Source: an uncultured Christensenellaceae bacterium
Lineage (GTDB): Bacteria > Bacillota > Clostridia > Christensenellales > Borkfalkiaceae
NCBI GenBank assembly: GCA_910588465.1
Contig: CAJUOP010000001.1
Location: 116,476 to 180,475, forward strand
DNA length: 64,000 nucleotides
Direction: 5' to 3'
Every line of letters begins with the position of its first letter. The first letter of the stretch is position 1. Positions 33,504 through 42,146 of this stretch are shown piece after piece. A program made the position numbers and the translations under genes. Below the pieces are notes generated by a model. It had not been told where the DNA came from, did no database searches, and saw only the letters and a list, made by a program, of their open reading frames with translations.

Positions 33504-35942
33504 CTATGAGTTCAGCTTTTTGCACAAATTCAAAATCCTACTCGCACACTTTTGTACCGAAGTTTTTGCAACTTTCCCCGATTTAACTGCTTTTAACAAC
33601 TCTTTATGCTGAAACTTATCTCCTGCCATAATTAAATCGTTTTCGGCGCAAATAGTTTCTCCAGCTACCGCTTGATCTTTTGCGACGCTTTGCCAATCAG
33701 TCATTACAACTCCGTCAAACCCGAATTCGCAACGTAGTATGTTTGTAATAAGGTCATACGAACTGTTAACGTATGTACCGTTTACTTTATTGTAACTTGA
33801 CATAACGCATTTCGGCTTTGCTTTTCTTACCGTTAGTTTAAACGCTTTAAGATAAATCTCTCTTAACGCACGCTCATTGACTTCGCTGGACGATTTCATA
33901 CGATTATCTTCCTGATTGTTACAGCAAAAATGTTTAATAGTGACTGCGCAACGTTCATTACTCTGAACGCCCAACGTCAATGCGCTTGCCATTTCTGCGG
34001 TAAGCATAGGATCTTCGGAATAATATTCGTAATTTCTTCCGCAAAGAGGATGCCGTTGTATATTCATACCGGGCGCCAACCATATCCCTACTTTATATTG
34101 TTGCATTTCGCACGAGACGGCTATTCCGATTTTCCTAATTAATTCGGGCGAAAACGTTTGCGCTTGCACCGTTGCGCTCGGCCATGCCGTACAAAACTGA
34201 TAAACAAGCTGTGCCTTTTTACTTGTTTTACTCCATAAGCGGTCTAAAAATCTAAACAGTTTTTTAGCTTTCACTAAGTCCTGTGGCAATTTGCCGCCTG
34301 TTTTAAGCTTACCGTTGGGTTCAACGGCGTATTTCATCGAAATTCTTATTCCTGCAGGACCGTCCGCCATAACGGTGGGATAATATCCGTATTTTTTACA
34401 AACCTTTGTGTCTATTTGTCCGCTTGCGCCGACAACGCCGAGTATTCCGCCGCTCATCAAAGTTGGATCTCCAACGCACAGACAAGTTAATTCTTTGGCG
34501 TTCATTTTTTTCGTTTCGGGCAAAATATTCACTTTGGGAGCATCGTAATTATTTTGAACAAACTGTATCGCATTTTCGTCCAAATGCAGAATATCGCCTA
34601 CGGGTTCTTCTTCCACATACCGAACGGGCGCAGCAATTTCTTCAACTCTGCATTGTGCAAATTCAATCGGTTTGCATTTTTCTACAATAAATTCCCTATC
34701 GACCACAATAGTTGCGACCGGCGTTGTATTACGGGAAGAGTTACCGACTCTGACGATATAATTACCTTTTTCTAAAATGAAACAGGAACGCGTTTCGTCG
34801 TATGCTGCAAAATCTTTTAATTCAAATCCCGACGTTACCGTTCCGCATTCTCCAACCGCTATCAAATCGGTTTTTGCAAAGGCGGCTAACTGCTGATATT
34901 CGCGTTTGATTTTCCCTGACGGGCAAGATAAATATATTTGGACGACCTCTTTACCCGCTGTTTTTCCTATATTTTCAACTTGCGCTTTTACCGTAACTTC
35001 CCCGCCCGATAATTCCGCCTTTGCTTTTATTTCAAATTCGGTATAGGAAAGCCCGTATCCGAAAGCATATTTAGGCTTGATATCGAATGTGTCAAAATAT
35101 CTGTATCCGACGTAAATACCGTCTTTATAAAGCTCTCTGTCTGTGTTTCCGTCCAAATAACTGAACGAATCAGAGCAAGGAAGGTCTTGCAAATTTTTAG
35201 CCCAAGTTGCAGCAAGCTTTCCGCAAAAATTTTGTTTTCCCAATAACAAATGTGCTAAAGCCAAACCTCCGTTTTGCCCTGCCTGCCCCATAAAAACGAC
35301 TGCGCCGAGCTTCATCTCGAGCAAAGGATTTACATCAATACATGCACCCGTATTGAGAACAAGTATGGTGTTTTTATAGTGCTCCGAAATGAATTTAAGG
35401 TCGCGGATTTCTTTATCGTCAAAATTATACTCGCCTTTCTTAACACGCCTATCCATACCTTCGCCCGCCTGTCGTGTCAAAACGTAAAGTGCGGTATCCG
35501 TATCGGAATCTGCAACGTCGCGCTCGGTTATATCGCGTCCTGTGGGATAAACGATAGGAAGCGCAATCGCATTCATCAAATCCCAAAATTGAAAAACGTT
35601 ATATTTTTTTGCTATTTGCTTAATTTTGGCATCACGCTCCTCTTCACCGCGGTGCATTTGTTCGTCGCAAGCGTCCAACCACATCTTTGTCGTAACCTGT
35701 AATCCGCACGCCTCCAATCCTTCTTCGACAGAAACACTGTGACGGTTATTCACCTCTCCGCTTCCTGTACCGCATTTTGCCGTATGCCTTGCACCCGCAC
35801 CGTACAATGCTATTTTTTTACATTGCAGCGGCAACACGCCGTTATTTTCAAGCAATACGATTCCTTCACAGGCGACTTCCAACGATAATTCCGAATTTCG
35901 TTGTTCCAGCTCGGAAACTGCTTCATCAAACTTAACGGTCAT
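33504..35942 (-). CDS. GH3 beta-glycosidase with swapped domain order
   Basis: This 812-aa enzyme begins with what is normally the GH3 C-terminal domain (EGIVLLENNGVLPL at about 28, then the KLAATW-type block), continues with an FnIII-like domain (DIKPKYAFGYGLSYTEF region to about 420), and only then the catalytic (beta/alpha)8 domain (DGPAGIRI about 525; GFDGVVMTDWQ with the nucleophile Asp near 748). Permuted GH3 enzymes are known from rumen Clostridia. No signal peptide is seen. The ATG overlaps the transporter stop (TAATG). The canonical GH3 in the same operon is also 812 aa but in normal order, so the two are not simple duplicates. Confidence 0.9.
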   Translation of the reverse strand: MTVKFDEAVSELEQRNSELSLEVACEGIVLLENNGVLPLQCKKIALYGAGARHTAKCGTGSGEVNNRHSVSVEEGLEACGLQVTTKMWLDACDEQMHRGEEERDAKIKQIAKKYNVFQFWDLMNAIALPIVYPTGRDITERDVADSDTDTALYVLTRQAGEGMDRRVKKGEYNFDDKEIRDLKFISEHYKNTILVLNTGACIDVNPLLEMKLGAVVFMGQAGQNGGLALAHLLLGKQNFCGKLAATWAKNLQDLPCSDSFSYLDGNTDRELYKDGIYVGYRYFDTFDIKPKYAFGYGLSYTEFEIKAKAELSGGEVTVKAQVENIGKTAGKEVVQIYLSCPSGKIKREYQQLAAFAKTDLIAVGECGTVTSGFELKDFAAYDETRSCFILEKGNYIVRVGNSSRNTTPVATIVVDREFIVEKCKPIEFAQCRVEEIAAPVRYVEEEPVGDILHLDENAIQFVQNNYDAPKVNILPETKKMNAKELTCLCVGDPTLMSGGILGVVGASGQIDTKVCKKYGYYPTVMADGPAGIRISMKYAVEPNGKLKTGGKLPQDLVKAKKLFRFLDRLWSKTSKKAQLVYQFCTAWPSATVQAQTFSPELIRKIGIAVSCEMQQYKVGIWLAPGMNIQRHPLCGRNYEYYSEDPMLTAEMASALTLGVQSNERCAVTIKHFCCNNQEDNRMKSSSEVNERALREIYLKAFKLTVRKAKPKCVMSSYNKVNGTYVNSSYDLITNILRCEFGFDGVVMTDWQSVAKDQAVAGETICAENDLIMAGDKFQHKELLKAVKSGKVAKTSVQKCASRILNLCKKLNS

Positions 35943-37912
35943 TAATGTTTCTCCTTCTTTTCAGCGTACTTTTTAAGTAAATCCTGCATTTTTTGATAAG
36001 TTGCGTTGCCTTTTTCAAGCTCAATTGCCCAAGCGGCGTCAATACGTTCCCGACGCCTTCTTGCTTTCTCTTCACGAGCGACAAGCTGCTGTGACGTCAG
36101 TTTGGCAAGTTTGGCTGTCTGCTTTTCTTCCGCTGCTTTTAATTTTGCAGCTTGCTTTTCTTCCGCCAAACGTTTCTTTTCGGCTTCTTTTGCATTCTTT
36201 TCGGAAATTTGTCTGATATGCTTTTCAAGTTCCTCTTCGTAGTTTAATCCCTTCTTTTCACATTTGGATTTTAATTCCGAACGGAAAATTTCCTCTGCTT
36301 CTTCATCAGCCAACCGCTGATCCATTTCCAGCTGCACTTCGGGTTCTACCCAGACTTTACCGCTTTTTTCACAAGCCTCTTTTTGACGTTCGCGTATTAT
36401 CTTTTGCTTTCTTTCCAACGTCTTTTCGACGCCGATAAACGCCAACAATATCGCACTCAGTATTCCCGTAATAACTTCAAGTCCTACAAACAAAAACGAT
36501 ATGGCGTTTAAAGTGCTTCCGAGCTGTTGTATACCTACGGTAAACGTACCGTCAATCGCCATTTTGTAAGAGCTTAAATCTAATTGAGAAAGCCAACCGT
36601 TTTGTGCAAGGATAGCTTCTGCCTCGCCCAAATCCGTTACGTTGAGCGGTGGTATATATCCGCTTGCATTCAGAGCCGCATTCAGAATGGCAAGTCCAAC
36701 ACCCATTAATACAATTGTTATCGTAGAATAAATCGACATTGCCAAGCTATCGCTTCTGAATCCCGTCTTCCATTCCAAATGGTCAAATGAATCGGAAAAT
36801 AGCGACATAAAGATATAAGCGCACGGCAGTCCGCCGATATTCTTGATAAACTGTCCTATTATAACCACAATCAAATTTGTAGGAACCATCCAACAAATCG
36901 CGCTACCGACGGCATAAAAAACAAATCCCGCAACAGTCACGTTTTTCTTACCGAATTTTTTAGCAAGCGGCCATACGGCAAAGATACCGATACCCATTGG
37001 AATACCGCCGATTACGGAAATTAAAGTTTGCGTTATACCGTCGTTATATGTACCCAAAACATAGTTGCAATAATATATTAAAGCGCTGTTTTTCAAAGTT
37101 CCACCCAATGTATAAATCAAGCTATACACTAAAAGAAAAACAATATATTTATCTGAAAACACAGCTTTTATTTGCATTTTATAAGGAATCTTAACGGTTT
37201 CTACTTTTCCTAATTCTTCGGTAACTCTCTCTTTTGTAAAGTAATACTCCAACAGCATAACCGGCAACATAATGATACATAAAACCGACATTACGCTTAT
37301 CCACAACGTTTGGCTGGATCCTATCATCGGTAAAATTACCATAGGGAAAATTAATGCCGCTATTATGCCCGTAACCATAATCGTAGCCACTTGATTGAAA
37401 ACTGCCAAAACACCCCTCTGTGACGAGTTACGGGTAGAAAGAGGAACCATCATATTGTGGCTCATATTATAAATCGTATAGGCAAATGAAAAGAAAAGAT
37501 TATACGAAATTATTACCCATACAGCTTTCCAACTTATTGACATATTAGGCACGAGATAAAGCAACATACCCGTAATTGGAACTAAAAATGCGGATAACAA
37601 CAAATACGGACGGGCTTTCCCCTGTTTATTTTTTGTCCGATCAATAATCCAACCCATAATAAAATTAGTTATGGCGTCTAAAATTTTAGAAAAAATAGGA
37701 AATACTATGAGGAATGCTCCGCCCCACAAACCGCCGAGTTTCAAAACGTCAGTCCAATACTGATTTAAAAACGATCCCCCTAAAACAGCATTAATTAACA
37801 ATGCACCGCACGGACCGAGTAAATAGCCAAGCCATTTTTCTTTCCCCGTTATGTTTCTTGAGCGTATGCGACTGTCAAAGATACGACCATTCAACATTTT
37901 ACCTGTTGCCAT
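35942..37912 (-). CDS. GPH/MFS-type glycoside transporter with long cytoplasmic coiled-coil tail
   Basis: The 656-aa protein has about 12 membrane segments in the first 490 residues and the GPH motifs (FPIFSKILDAITNFIMGWIIDRTKNKQGKARPY-like region near 70-105). It should import glycosides with a cation. The last about 165 residues are soluble, highly charged and heptad-like (K/E/A-rich), far beyond the usual 450-500 aa and without an EIIA domain of the LacS kind. The start follows the upstream GH3 stop directly (TAA-ATG), and the stop overlaps the next start. Confidence 0.9.
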   Translation of the reverse strand: MATGKMLNGRIFDSRIRSRNITGKEKWLGYLLGPCGALLINAVLGGSFLNQYWTDVLKLGGLWGGAFLIVFPIFSKILDAITNFIMGWIIDRTKNKQGKARPYLLLSAFLVPITGMLLYLVPNMSISWKAVWVIISYNLFFSFAYTIYNMSHNMMVPLSTRNSSQRGVLAVFNQVATIMVTGIIAALIFPMVILPMIGSSQTLWISVMSVLCIIMLPVMLLEYYFTKERVTEELGKVETVKIPYKMQIKAVFSDKYIVFLLVYSLIYTLGGTLKNSALIYYCNYVLGTYNDGITQTLISVIGGIPMGIGIFAVWPLAKKFGKKNVTVAGFVFYAVGSAICWMVPTNLIVVIIGQFIKNIGGLPCAYIFMSLFSDSFDHLEWKTGFRSDSLAMSIYSTITIVLMGVGLAILNAALNASGYIPPLNVTDLGEAEAILAQNGWLSQLDLSSYKMAIDGTFTVGIQQLGSTLNAISFLFVGLEVITGILSAILLAFIGVEKTLERKQKIIRERQKEACEKSGKVWVEPEVQLEMDQRLADEEAEEIFRSELKSKCEKKGLNYEEELEKHIRQISEKNAKEAEKKRLAEEKQAAKLKAAEEKQTAKLAKLTSQQLVAREEKARRRRERIDAAWAIELEKGNATYQKMQDLLKKYAEKKEKH

Positions 37913-40351
37913 TTATTTTTCCTCCTTTTCTTTTGGCAATTTTGGAACTTTTATTTTTGTGCAAAAGCACTTGATCCCTTTGAATAAATGTCCGTTTGCC
38001 ATATTGACAAACCCTTGTGCAAAGTTATACGGACAATTTGTACCCGCTGACATCGACATTGTAATAATTGAGTTGCTTTCGAGTATTCTTTTTAAGAACA
38101 TTGCGCCTTTTATCTTGTTATCTCGCTCTGCTCCTTCGGGAAGTTTTTTCGCCTTTTTCATGTCCTTTTTCGCTACGGACAACACGGCGTTATAAAGGAT
38201 CTTACCCATAAACGTCGCCCGCATATCCGTAAAACGACTTTCAAGCCTGATAGGTTTTTTCGGCGGAATTGCGGGAATTTTCAATCCCGACATTTTCTCA
38301 AATAGTGATTCGCTCATTGTATCGAAAGCCGCCGCGCCATATACTGCATTGATTTCTTCCGAATACGGCATAACCGCATTATCTCCGTCAAGTGTTACCG
38401 TCTGACTCAATCTCACGGTTTGGCAGTCGGAACAGAGCTGCAATTCATATTCGCCGCCTTCCGTTGCCCATCGGTTTTCTTTTACATTCCAATAACGCAA
38501 ATCGTCTTTCTTTACCGTAATCGCTACTTTTTTGCTTTCGCCTGCTTTCAGATAAGCTTTCGTAAAGCCTTTCAGTTCCTTTAACGGCTTGAACACTCCT
38601 TGCGGTGCTTTGACATATAGCTGCACGATTTCCGCACCGTCATACTTTCCGTTATTTACGATTTCGCACGATACTTTGTATTCGGAATCGGTTTCTTCAA
38701 CCTGCATATCCCGATAATCGAAAGTCGTATAGGAAAGACCGTAACCGAACGGATACCTTACTTCTTTGTTTGCCGTGAGATAATAACGATAACCGACGAA
38801 AATGCTCTCTTTATAAATTTCGTTTACAGTCTTTGAAAAATCCTTTCCAAACGGCACGTCCGCATAACTCTTTACCCAAGTTTCGGCAAGTTTACCGCAA
38901 GGCGATTTTACGCCGAAAAGTAAGTTGTACGTTGCCGTTCCACCGTTCTGCCCCGGCAAGTACATATTAAGAATTGCACTCACACTATCCGCAAACGGTA
39001 ATTCCATAGGCGAACCGCCGTACAGCACGACGACTACCTTTTTGCCCGCCTTTATAAGTGCGTCTATTACGGCAAGTTGATTTTCGGGCAGCTTCATATT
39101 TTCCCTGTCGCCGCCCTCGCTCTCAACGTAATCGGTCAACCCTGCAAATACGAGAACTTTATCATATCCCTTTGCTTTTGCCACAGCTTCCGCTATAAGT
39201 TTATCGTCTGCTTCGAGCTTGTTCTCAGCATATCCACGGCAAAATTCATAAGCGACTTTATGTTCGTCAAATGCGATTTTAGGCGTAGAAAGGAATGTCG
39301 GATTTATCATCGAACTACCTGCGCCCTGATAACGCATCTTATCAAATAAATCCCCGACCACAAGAATCCTCTCGCTTTTATCAAGCGGCAATACGCCGTC
39401 GTTTTTTAACAACACAGCGCAATCTTCCGCAATCTCGGCGGCAAGCGCATTGTGCGCTTCCCAATCGACGTCAACGCCTTTCGGATTTTTTTCATAACGC
39501 TGAACAAGGCGCAGGACATTTTCCACCGCCTTATCTAAATCTTCTATTTTAAGCGTTCCGTCATTTACGCTTTCAATTATCCACTTACGGCAAATATCGG
39601 TATCGCCCGGCATTTCCAAATCAAGTCCTGCCGATACACCTTTTACTCTGTCGTGCGTTGCGCCCCAATCGGACATAACCACACCGTCAAAGCCCCACTC
39701 ATTGCGAAGTACGTCTGTCAGCAACCATTTATTCTCACAACAATATTCGCCGTTGATTTTATTGTAAGCGCACATCATCGTGTGCGGTTTGCTTTCCTTT
39801 ACAATGATTTCAAATACTTTTAAGTATATCTCGCGTATGGCTCTCATATCACATACGCTATCACCCATAAAGCGGAAATTCTCGGCATTGTTAAGTGCAA
39901 AGTGCTTTACCGAAACGCCACAGCCTTTCGACTGAACACCGTTTACCTCAGCCGCCGCCATTTTACCCGCAAGCAAAGGTTCTTCCGAAAAGTATTCAAA
40001 ATTTCTTCCGCATAAGGGGTTACGCTTAATGCAAGCGCCCGGACCGAGCAAAACGTCTATTCCGTAATGTAACATTTCTTCGGCAATCGCTTCGCCCATT
40101 CTGTATGTATTATCGGGATTCCAACTCGAAGCCGTTGTAACGGCAGTTGGAAATGCCGTTGCAGGCTCACTACCCGCAACACCGTTATCGCCGCCTTCGG
40201 ATTGCACACGAAGTCCGTGCGGGCCGTCCGACATCCTAACGGACGGAATATTTAATCTCGGGACAGGGTTCGTGTACATAAAGTCGCACCCCGTAACCAA
40301 CGCCGCCTTTTCTTCTACTGTTAATTTTTTAAGTAAATCAGATATATTCAC
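37913..40351 (-). CDS. GH3 beta-glucosidase, canonical order, with C-terminal extension
   Basis: The 812-aa protein starts at GTG 40351 with AGGGG upstream; the nearby ATG hits a stop at once. The catalytic domain comes first (SDGPHGLRV about 42; KHFALNNAE about 155; GFDGVVMSDWG with nucleophile Asp near 226), then the alpha/beta sandwich (about 310-520), an FnIII-like domain (about 550-660), and a basic C-terminal region of about 120 residues that I do not recognise. No signal peptide is seen. It is first in the AT-rich operon, about 31 nt after a TATAAT on the minus strand. Confidence 0.92.
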   Translation of the reverse strand: MNISDLLKKLTVEEKAALVTGCDFMYTNPVPRLNIPSVRMSDGPHGLRVQSEGGDNGVAGSEPATAFPTAVTTASSWNPDNTYRMGEAIAEEMLHYGIDVLLGPGACIKRNPLCGRNFEYFSEEPLLAGKMAAAEVNGVQSKGCGVSVKHFALNNAENFRFMGDSVCDMRAIREIYLKVFEIIVKESKPHTMMCAYNKINGEYCCENKWLLTDVLRNEWGFDGVVMSDWGATHDRVKGVSAGLDLEMPGDTDICRKWIIESVNDGTLKIEDLDKAVENVLRLVQRYEKNPKGVDVDWEAHNALAAEIAEDCAVLLKNDGVLPLDKSERILVVGDLFDKMRYQGAGSSMINPTFLSTPKIAFDEHKVAYEFCRGYAENKLEADDKLIAEAVAKAKGYDKVLVFAGLTDYVESEGGDRENMKLPENQLAVIDALIKAGKKVVVVLYGGSPMELPFADSVSAILNMYLPGQNGGTATYNLLFGVKSPCGKLAETWVKSYADVPFGKDFSKTVNEIYKESIFVGYRYYLTANKEVRYPFGYGLSYTTFDYRDMQVEETDSEYKVSCEIVNNGKYDGAEIVQLYVKAPQGVFKPLKELKGFTKAYLKAGESKKVAITVKKDDLRYWNVKENRWATEGGEYELQLCSDCQTVRLSQTVTLDGDNAVMPYSEEINAVYGAAAFDTMSESLFEKMSGLKIPAIPPKKPIRLESRFTDMRATFMGKILYNAVLSVAKKDMKKAKKLPEGAERDNKIKGAMFLKRILESNSIITMSMSAGTNCPYNFAQGFVNMANGHLFKGIKCFCTKIKVPKLPKEKEEK

Positions 40352-40381
40352 GCCATTATCCCCTGTAATATTACTGAATAT

Positions 40382-40387
40382 ATTATA
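40382..40387 (-). promoter_or_regulatory. -10 element of the GH3/GPH/GH78 operon
   Basis: TATAAT on the minus strand (40387-40382) lacks a recognisable -35 at the right distance, which fits an activator-dependent promoter served by the divergent AraC protein. Confidence 0.5.
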
Positions 40388-40430
40388 GCACTTAAAGCTA
40401 CCCGTTTTCTATAATATTTGTTTTAATTCC

Positions 40431-40477
40431 GTAACAGTTGTTTTATCTTTTTGCCAAAAAAGAATAAAATCTGTTAC
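40431..40477. promoter_or_regulatory. 47-bp hyphenated palindrome, likely AraC operator
   Basis: Outer arms GTAACAG (40431-40437) and CTGTTAC (40471-40477) enclose nearly symmetric TTTTATC-TTTTT and AAAAA-GAATAAAA segments. It lies midway between the divergent GH3 operon and the AraC gene. Confidence 0.65.
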
Positions 40478-40516
40478 ATATTAACAAAATGAAAAATATT
40501 ATCAATATTTAGTCGC

Positions 40517-40545
40517 TTGATTATTTGTTACATTTATGATATAAT
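40517..40545 (+). promoter_or_regulatory. Promoter abutting the AraC gene start
   Basis: TTGATT (40517-40522), a 17-bp spacer and a perfect TATAAT (40540-40545) end only 6 bp before the ATG at 40552, so the expected transcript starts at or next to the start codon. Confidence 0.75.
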
Positions 40546-40551
40546 TGTTTT

Positions 40552-41757
40552 ATGGAAAATTTCGATTTACAATATATCTGCACCGTTATCGGTAACCTTT
40601 CGGGAATACCTGTTCGACTTTATGAAAACGATAAACAGGTTTTCTACCATTCTCTCGCTAATCTGCCAAAAGATCCAATCACTCTTTATTCAGAAGATAT
40701 TTTTAAGATAAAGACAAATCTCGGATACTACATTACCCCGTTTTTTAATTACTACGGCGTAATAAATTTTTTACAATATAAAATCGTTATCGGGCCTACA
40801 AGACAGCTTCCCGCAAACGAAAAAGATTTGCGTGAGCTTGCCTTTCAATTAGACTTGGTAAATGAAATTGCGGATGAGTTTGTGCAGGCAATGAAAAGCA
40901 TTGTTCCTATGCCGCTCGAAAGCATTATGCAAATTTTGTGCGTTCTAAATCATATTTTCAATAAAGAAAAAATCAAGCTCGGAGATATACAAATCTACGA
41001 GTTCCAACAAACGGAAATAAAACAGCAATTTGAAAATGAAAGAACGGATAAAAATTTCGATGCATTAACAGAAATTAAACAGCAGCAAGAAATACATAAC
41101 ACTCTTGCCATTGAGCAAACGCTTATGAATATTGTTCGTAAAGGCGACACGGCGGCTCTTCGGGAATGGATAGATAAAGCACCCGCTGTACGCGCAGGAA
41201 TCCTCTCAAGCAACCAACTTCGGCAACAAAAGAATATCTTTATCGTTACCGCTACTCTTGCTTCCCGTAATGCTATCCGTGGCGGTATGGACGTTGATGA
41301 CGCCCTTTCTCTTTCCGATTCATATATCCAAAAATGCGAACTTTTAAGCAGCACGGTAAATCTGACAAATTTGCAATACCGTATGGTTATGGACTTTACA
41401 GAACGGGTTGAAAGAATAAGGCTCGGCAAAAACCCCTCTAAACTCGTTATTGATATTTCAAACTATATTCAACACCATTTGTCTGACGCTATCTCTACGG
41501 AAGATATTGCAGAATATCTTTTTATAAGCCGTTCCCGACTCTCCACCAAATTCAAAGCAGAAACGAAAATCAATCTTACTGATTTTATTATGCAAGAAAA
41601 AATCGAAGAAGCGAAAAGACTTCTCCGATATTCCGATAAAACATCACTTGCAATAAGCTCATATTTAGGCTTTGCTTCACAAAGTCATTTTTCCAAAGTT
41701 TTCAAAAAATTTACAGGCAAAACACCGAACGAATATAGAGAAAAGCATAGTAAATAA
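40552..41757 (+). CDS. AraC-family regulator of the glycoside operon
   Basis: The 401-aa protein has a long N-terminal region (about 1-290) without cupin-like motifs, resembling the YSIRK/YesN-like or PocR-type sensory regions of clostridial AraC proteins, and a C-terminal double HTH (about 300-400, ISTEDIAEYLFISRSRLSTKF and YLGFASQSHFSKVFKKFTGKTP). It is divergent from the GH3-GPH-GH78 operon and is the likely activator. No ribosome binding site precedes the ATG; the promoter ends 6 bp upstream. Composition is AT-rich like the rest of the block. Confidence 0.88.
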   Translation: MENFDLQYICTVIGNLSGIPVRLYENDKQVFYHSLANLPKDPITLYSEDIFKIKTNLGYYITPFFNYYGVINFLQYKIVIGPTRQLPANEKDLRELAFQLDLVNEIADEFVQAMKSIVPMPLESIMQILCVLNHIFNKEKIKLGDIQIYEFQQTEIKQQFENERTDKNFDALTEIKQQQEIHNTLAIEQTLMNIVRKGDTAALREWIDKAPAVRAGILSSNQLRQQKNIFIVTATLASRNAIRGGMDVDDALSLSDSYIQKCELLSSTVNLTNLQYRMVMDFTERVERIRLGKNPSKLVIDISNYIQHHLSDAISTEDIAEYLFISRSRLSTKFKAETKINLTDFIMQEKIEEAKRLLRYSDKTSLAISSYLGFASQSHFSKVFKKFTGKTPNEYREKHSK

Positions 41758-41936
41758 TCTATCGACTTTCTTGTTTACTGTAATATTAAGTAGAATACTT
41801 TTAATATGGCTATTGCTCATACAGGTATAAGGTAGTTCAAATCCTGTTCTTTTCAAAACCGACAAAAAATCATCCCAAAAATCAAAAGATACTTTTCACT
41901 CCCCTTTTTACTTTATATTGTGGCTATACAATACAA

Positions 41937-41971
41937 AAAGACACCGAAAACACAATATTTTCGGTGTCTTT
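41937..41971. terminator. Hairpin terminator between convergent AraC and ThiC-like genes
   Basis: A 14-bp perfect stem (41937-41950 with 41958-41971) and 7-nt loop are followed by TTTTTG on the minus strand. The plus-strand tail is shorter. It is about 180 nt from both gene ends. Confidence 0.75.
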
Positions 41972-41978
41972 CCGTTAG

Positions 41979-41998
41979 CATCCTTTTCGGGTACTAAA
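41979..41998. repeat. Right copy of the 20-bp inverted repeat
   Basis: CATCCTTTTCGGGTACTAAA is the exact inverse complement of 29638-29657. Confidence 0.85.
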
Positions 41999-42146
41999 TA
42001 TGGTGCGCCAACTGGTGACAAATCCGAACCTTTTTGTAACCCCTAACGGCATCATATTAAAAATATCAATAACTTAATTTAACTTCATTATCTCAACACT
42101 TAACTAGATATTAGTAAATTATAAAACACAAAGTGACTTCAAAAAA

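Larger units (their letters stand above)
41758..42146. other. Gene-free gap between the two AT-rich blocks
   Basis: This 389-bp stretch holds the terminator at 41937-41971, the right copy of the 20-bp inverted repeat (41979-41998), and a short inverted pair CCGTTAG/CTAACGG (41972-41978 and 42044-42050 approximately). The ATGGTGCG at 41999-42006 also occurs at the 3' end of the tRNA-Leu gene. Nothing coding is seen. Confidence 0.6.

Noticed and set aside
41820..41865. tRNA T-arm-like sequence AGTTCAAATCCTGTTC
   Set aside because: The flanking stem bases do not pair and no cloverleaf can be built.
42001..42030. Remnant tRNA 3' end reading TGGTGCGCC...GAACC
   Set aside because: The stretch looks like a reversed acceptor and T-arm, but the T-stem does not pair and no 5' half is found.
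41972..42050. Integron attC site closed by CCGTTAG/CTAACGG
   Set aside because: The orientation is the reverse of the attC core (RYYYAAC...GTTRRRY) and there is no integron integrase.
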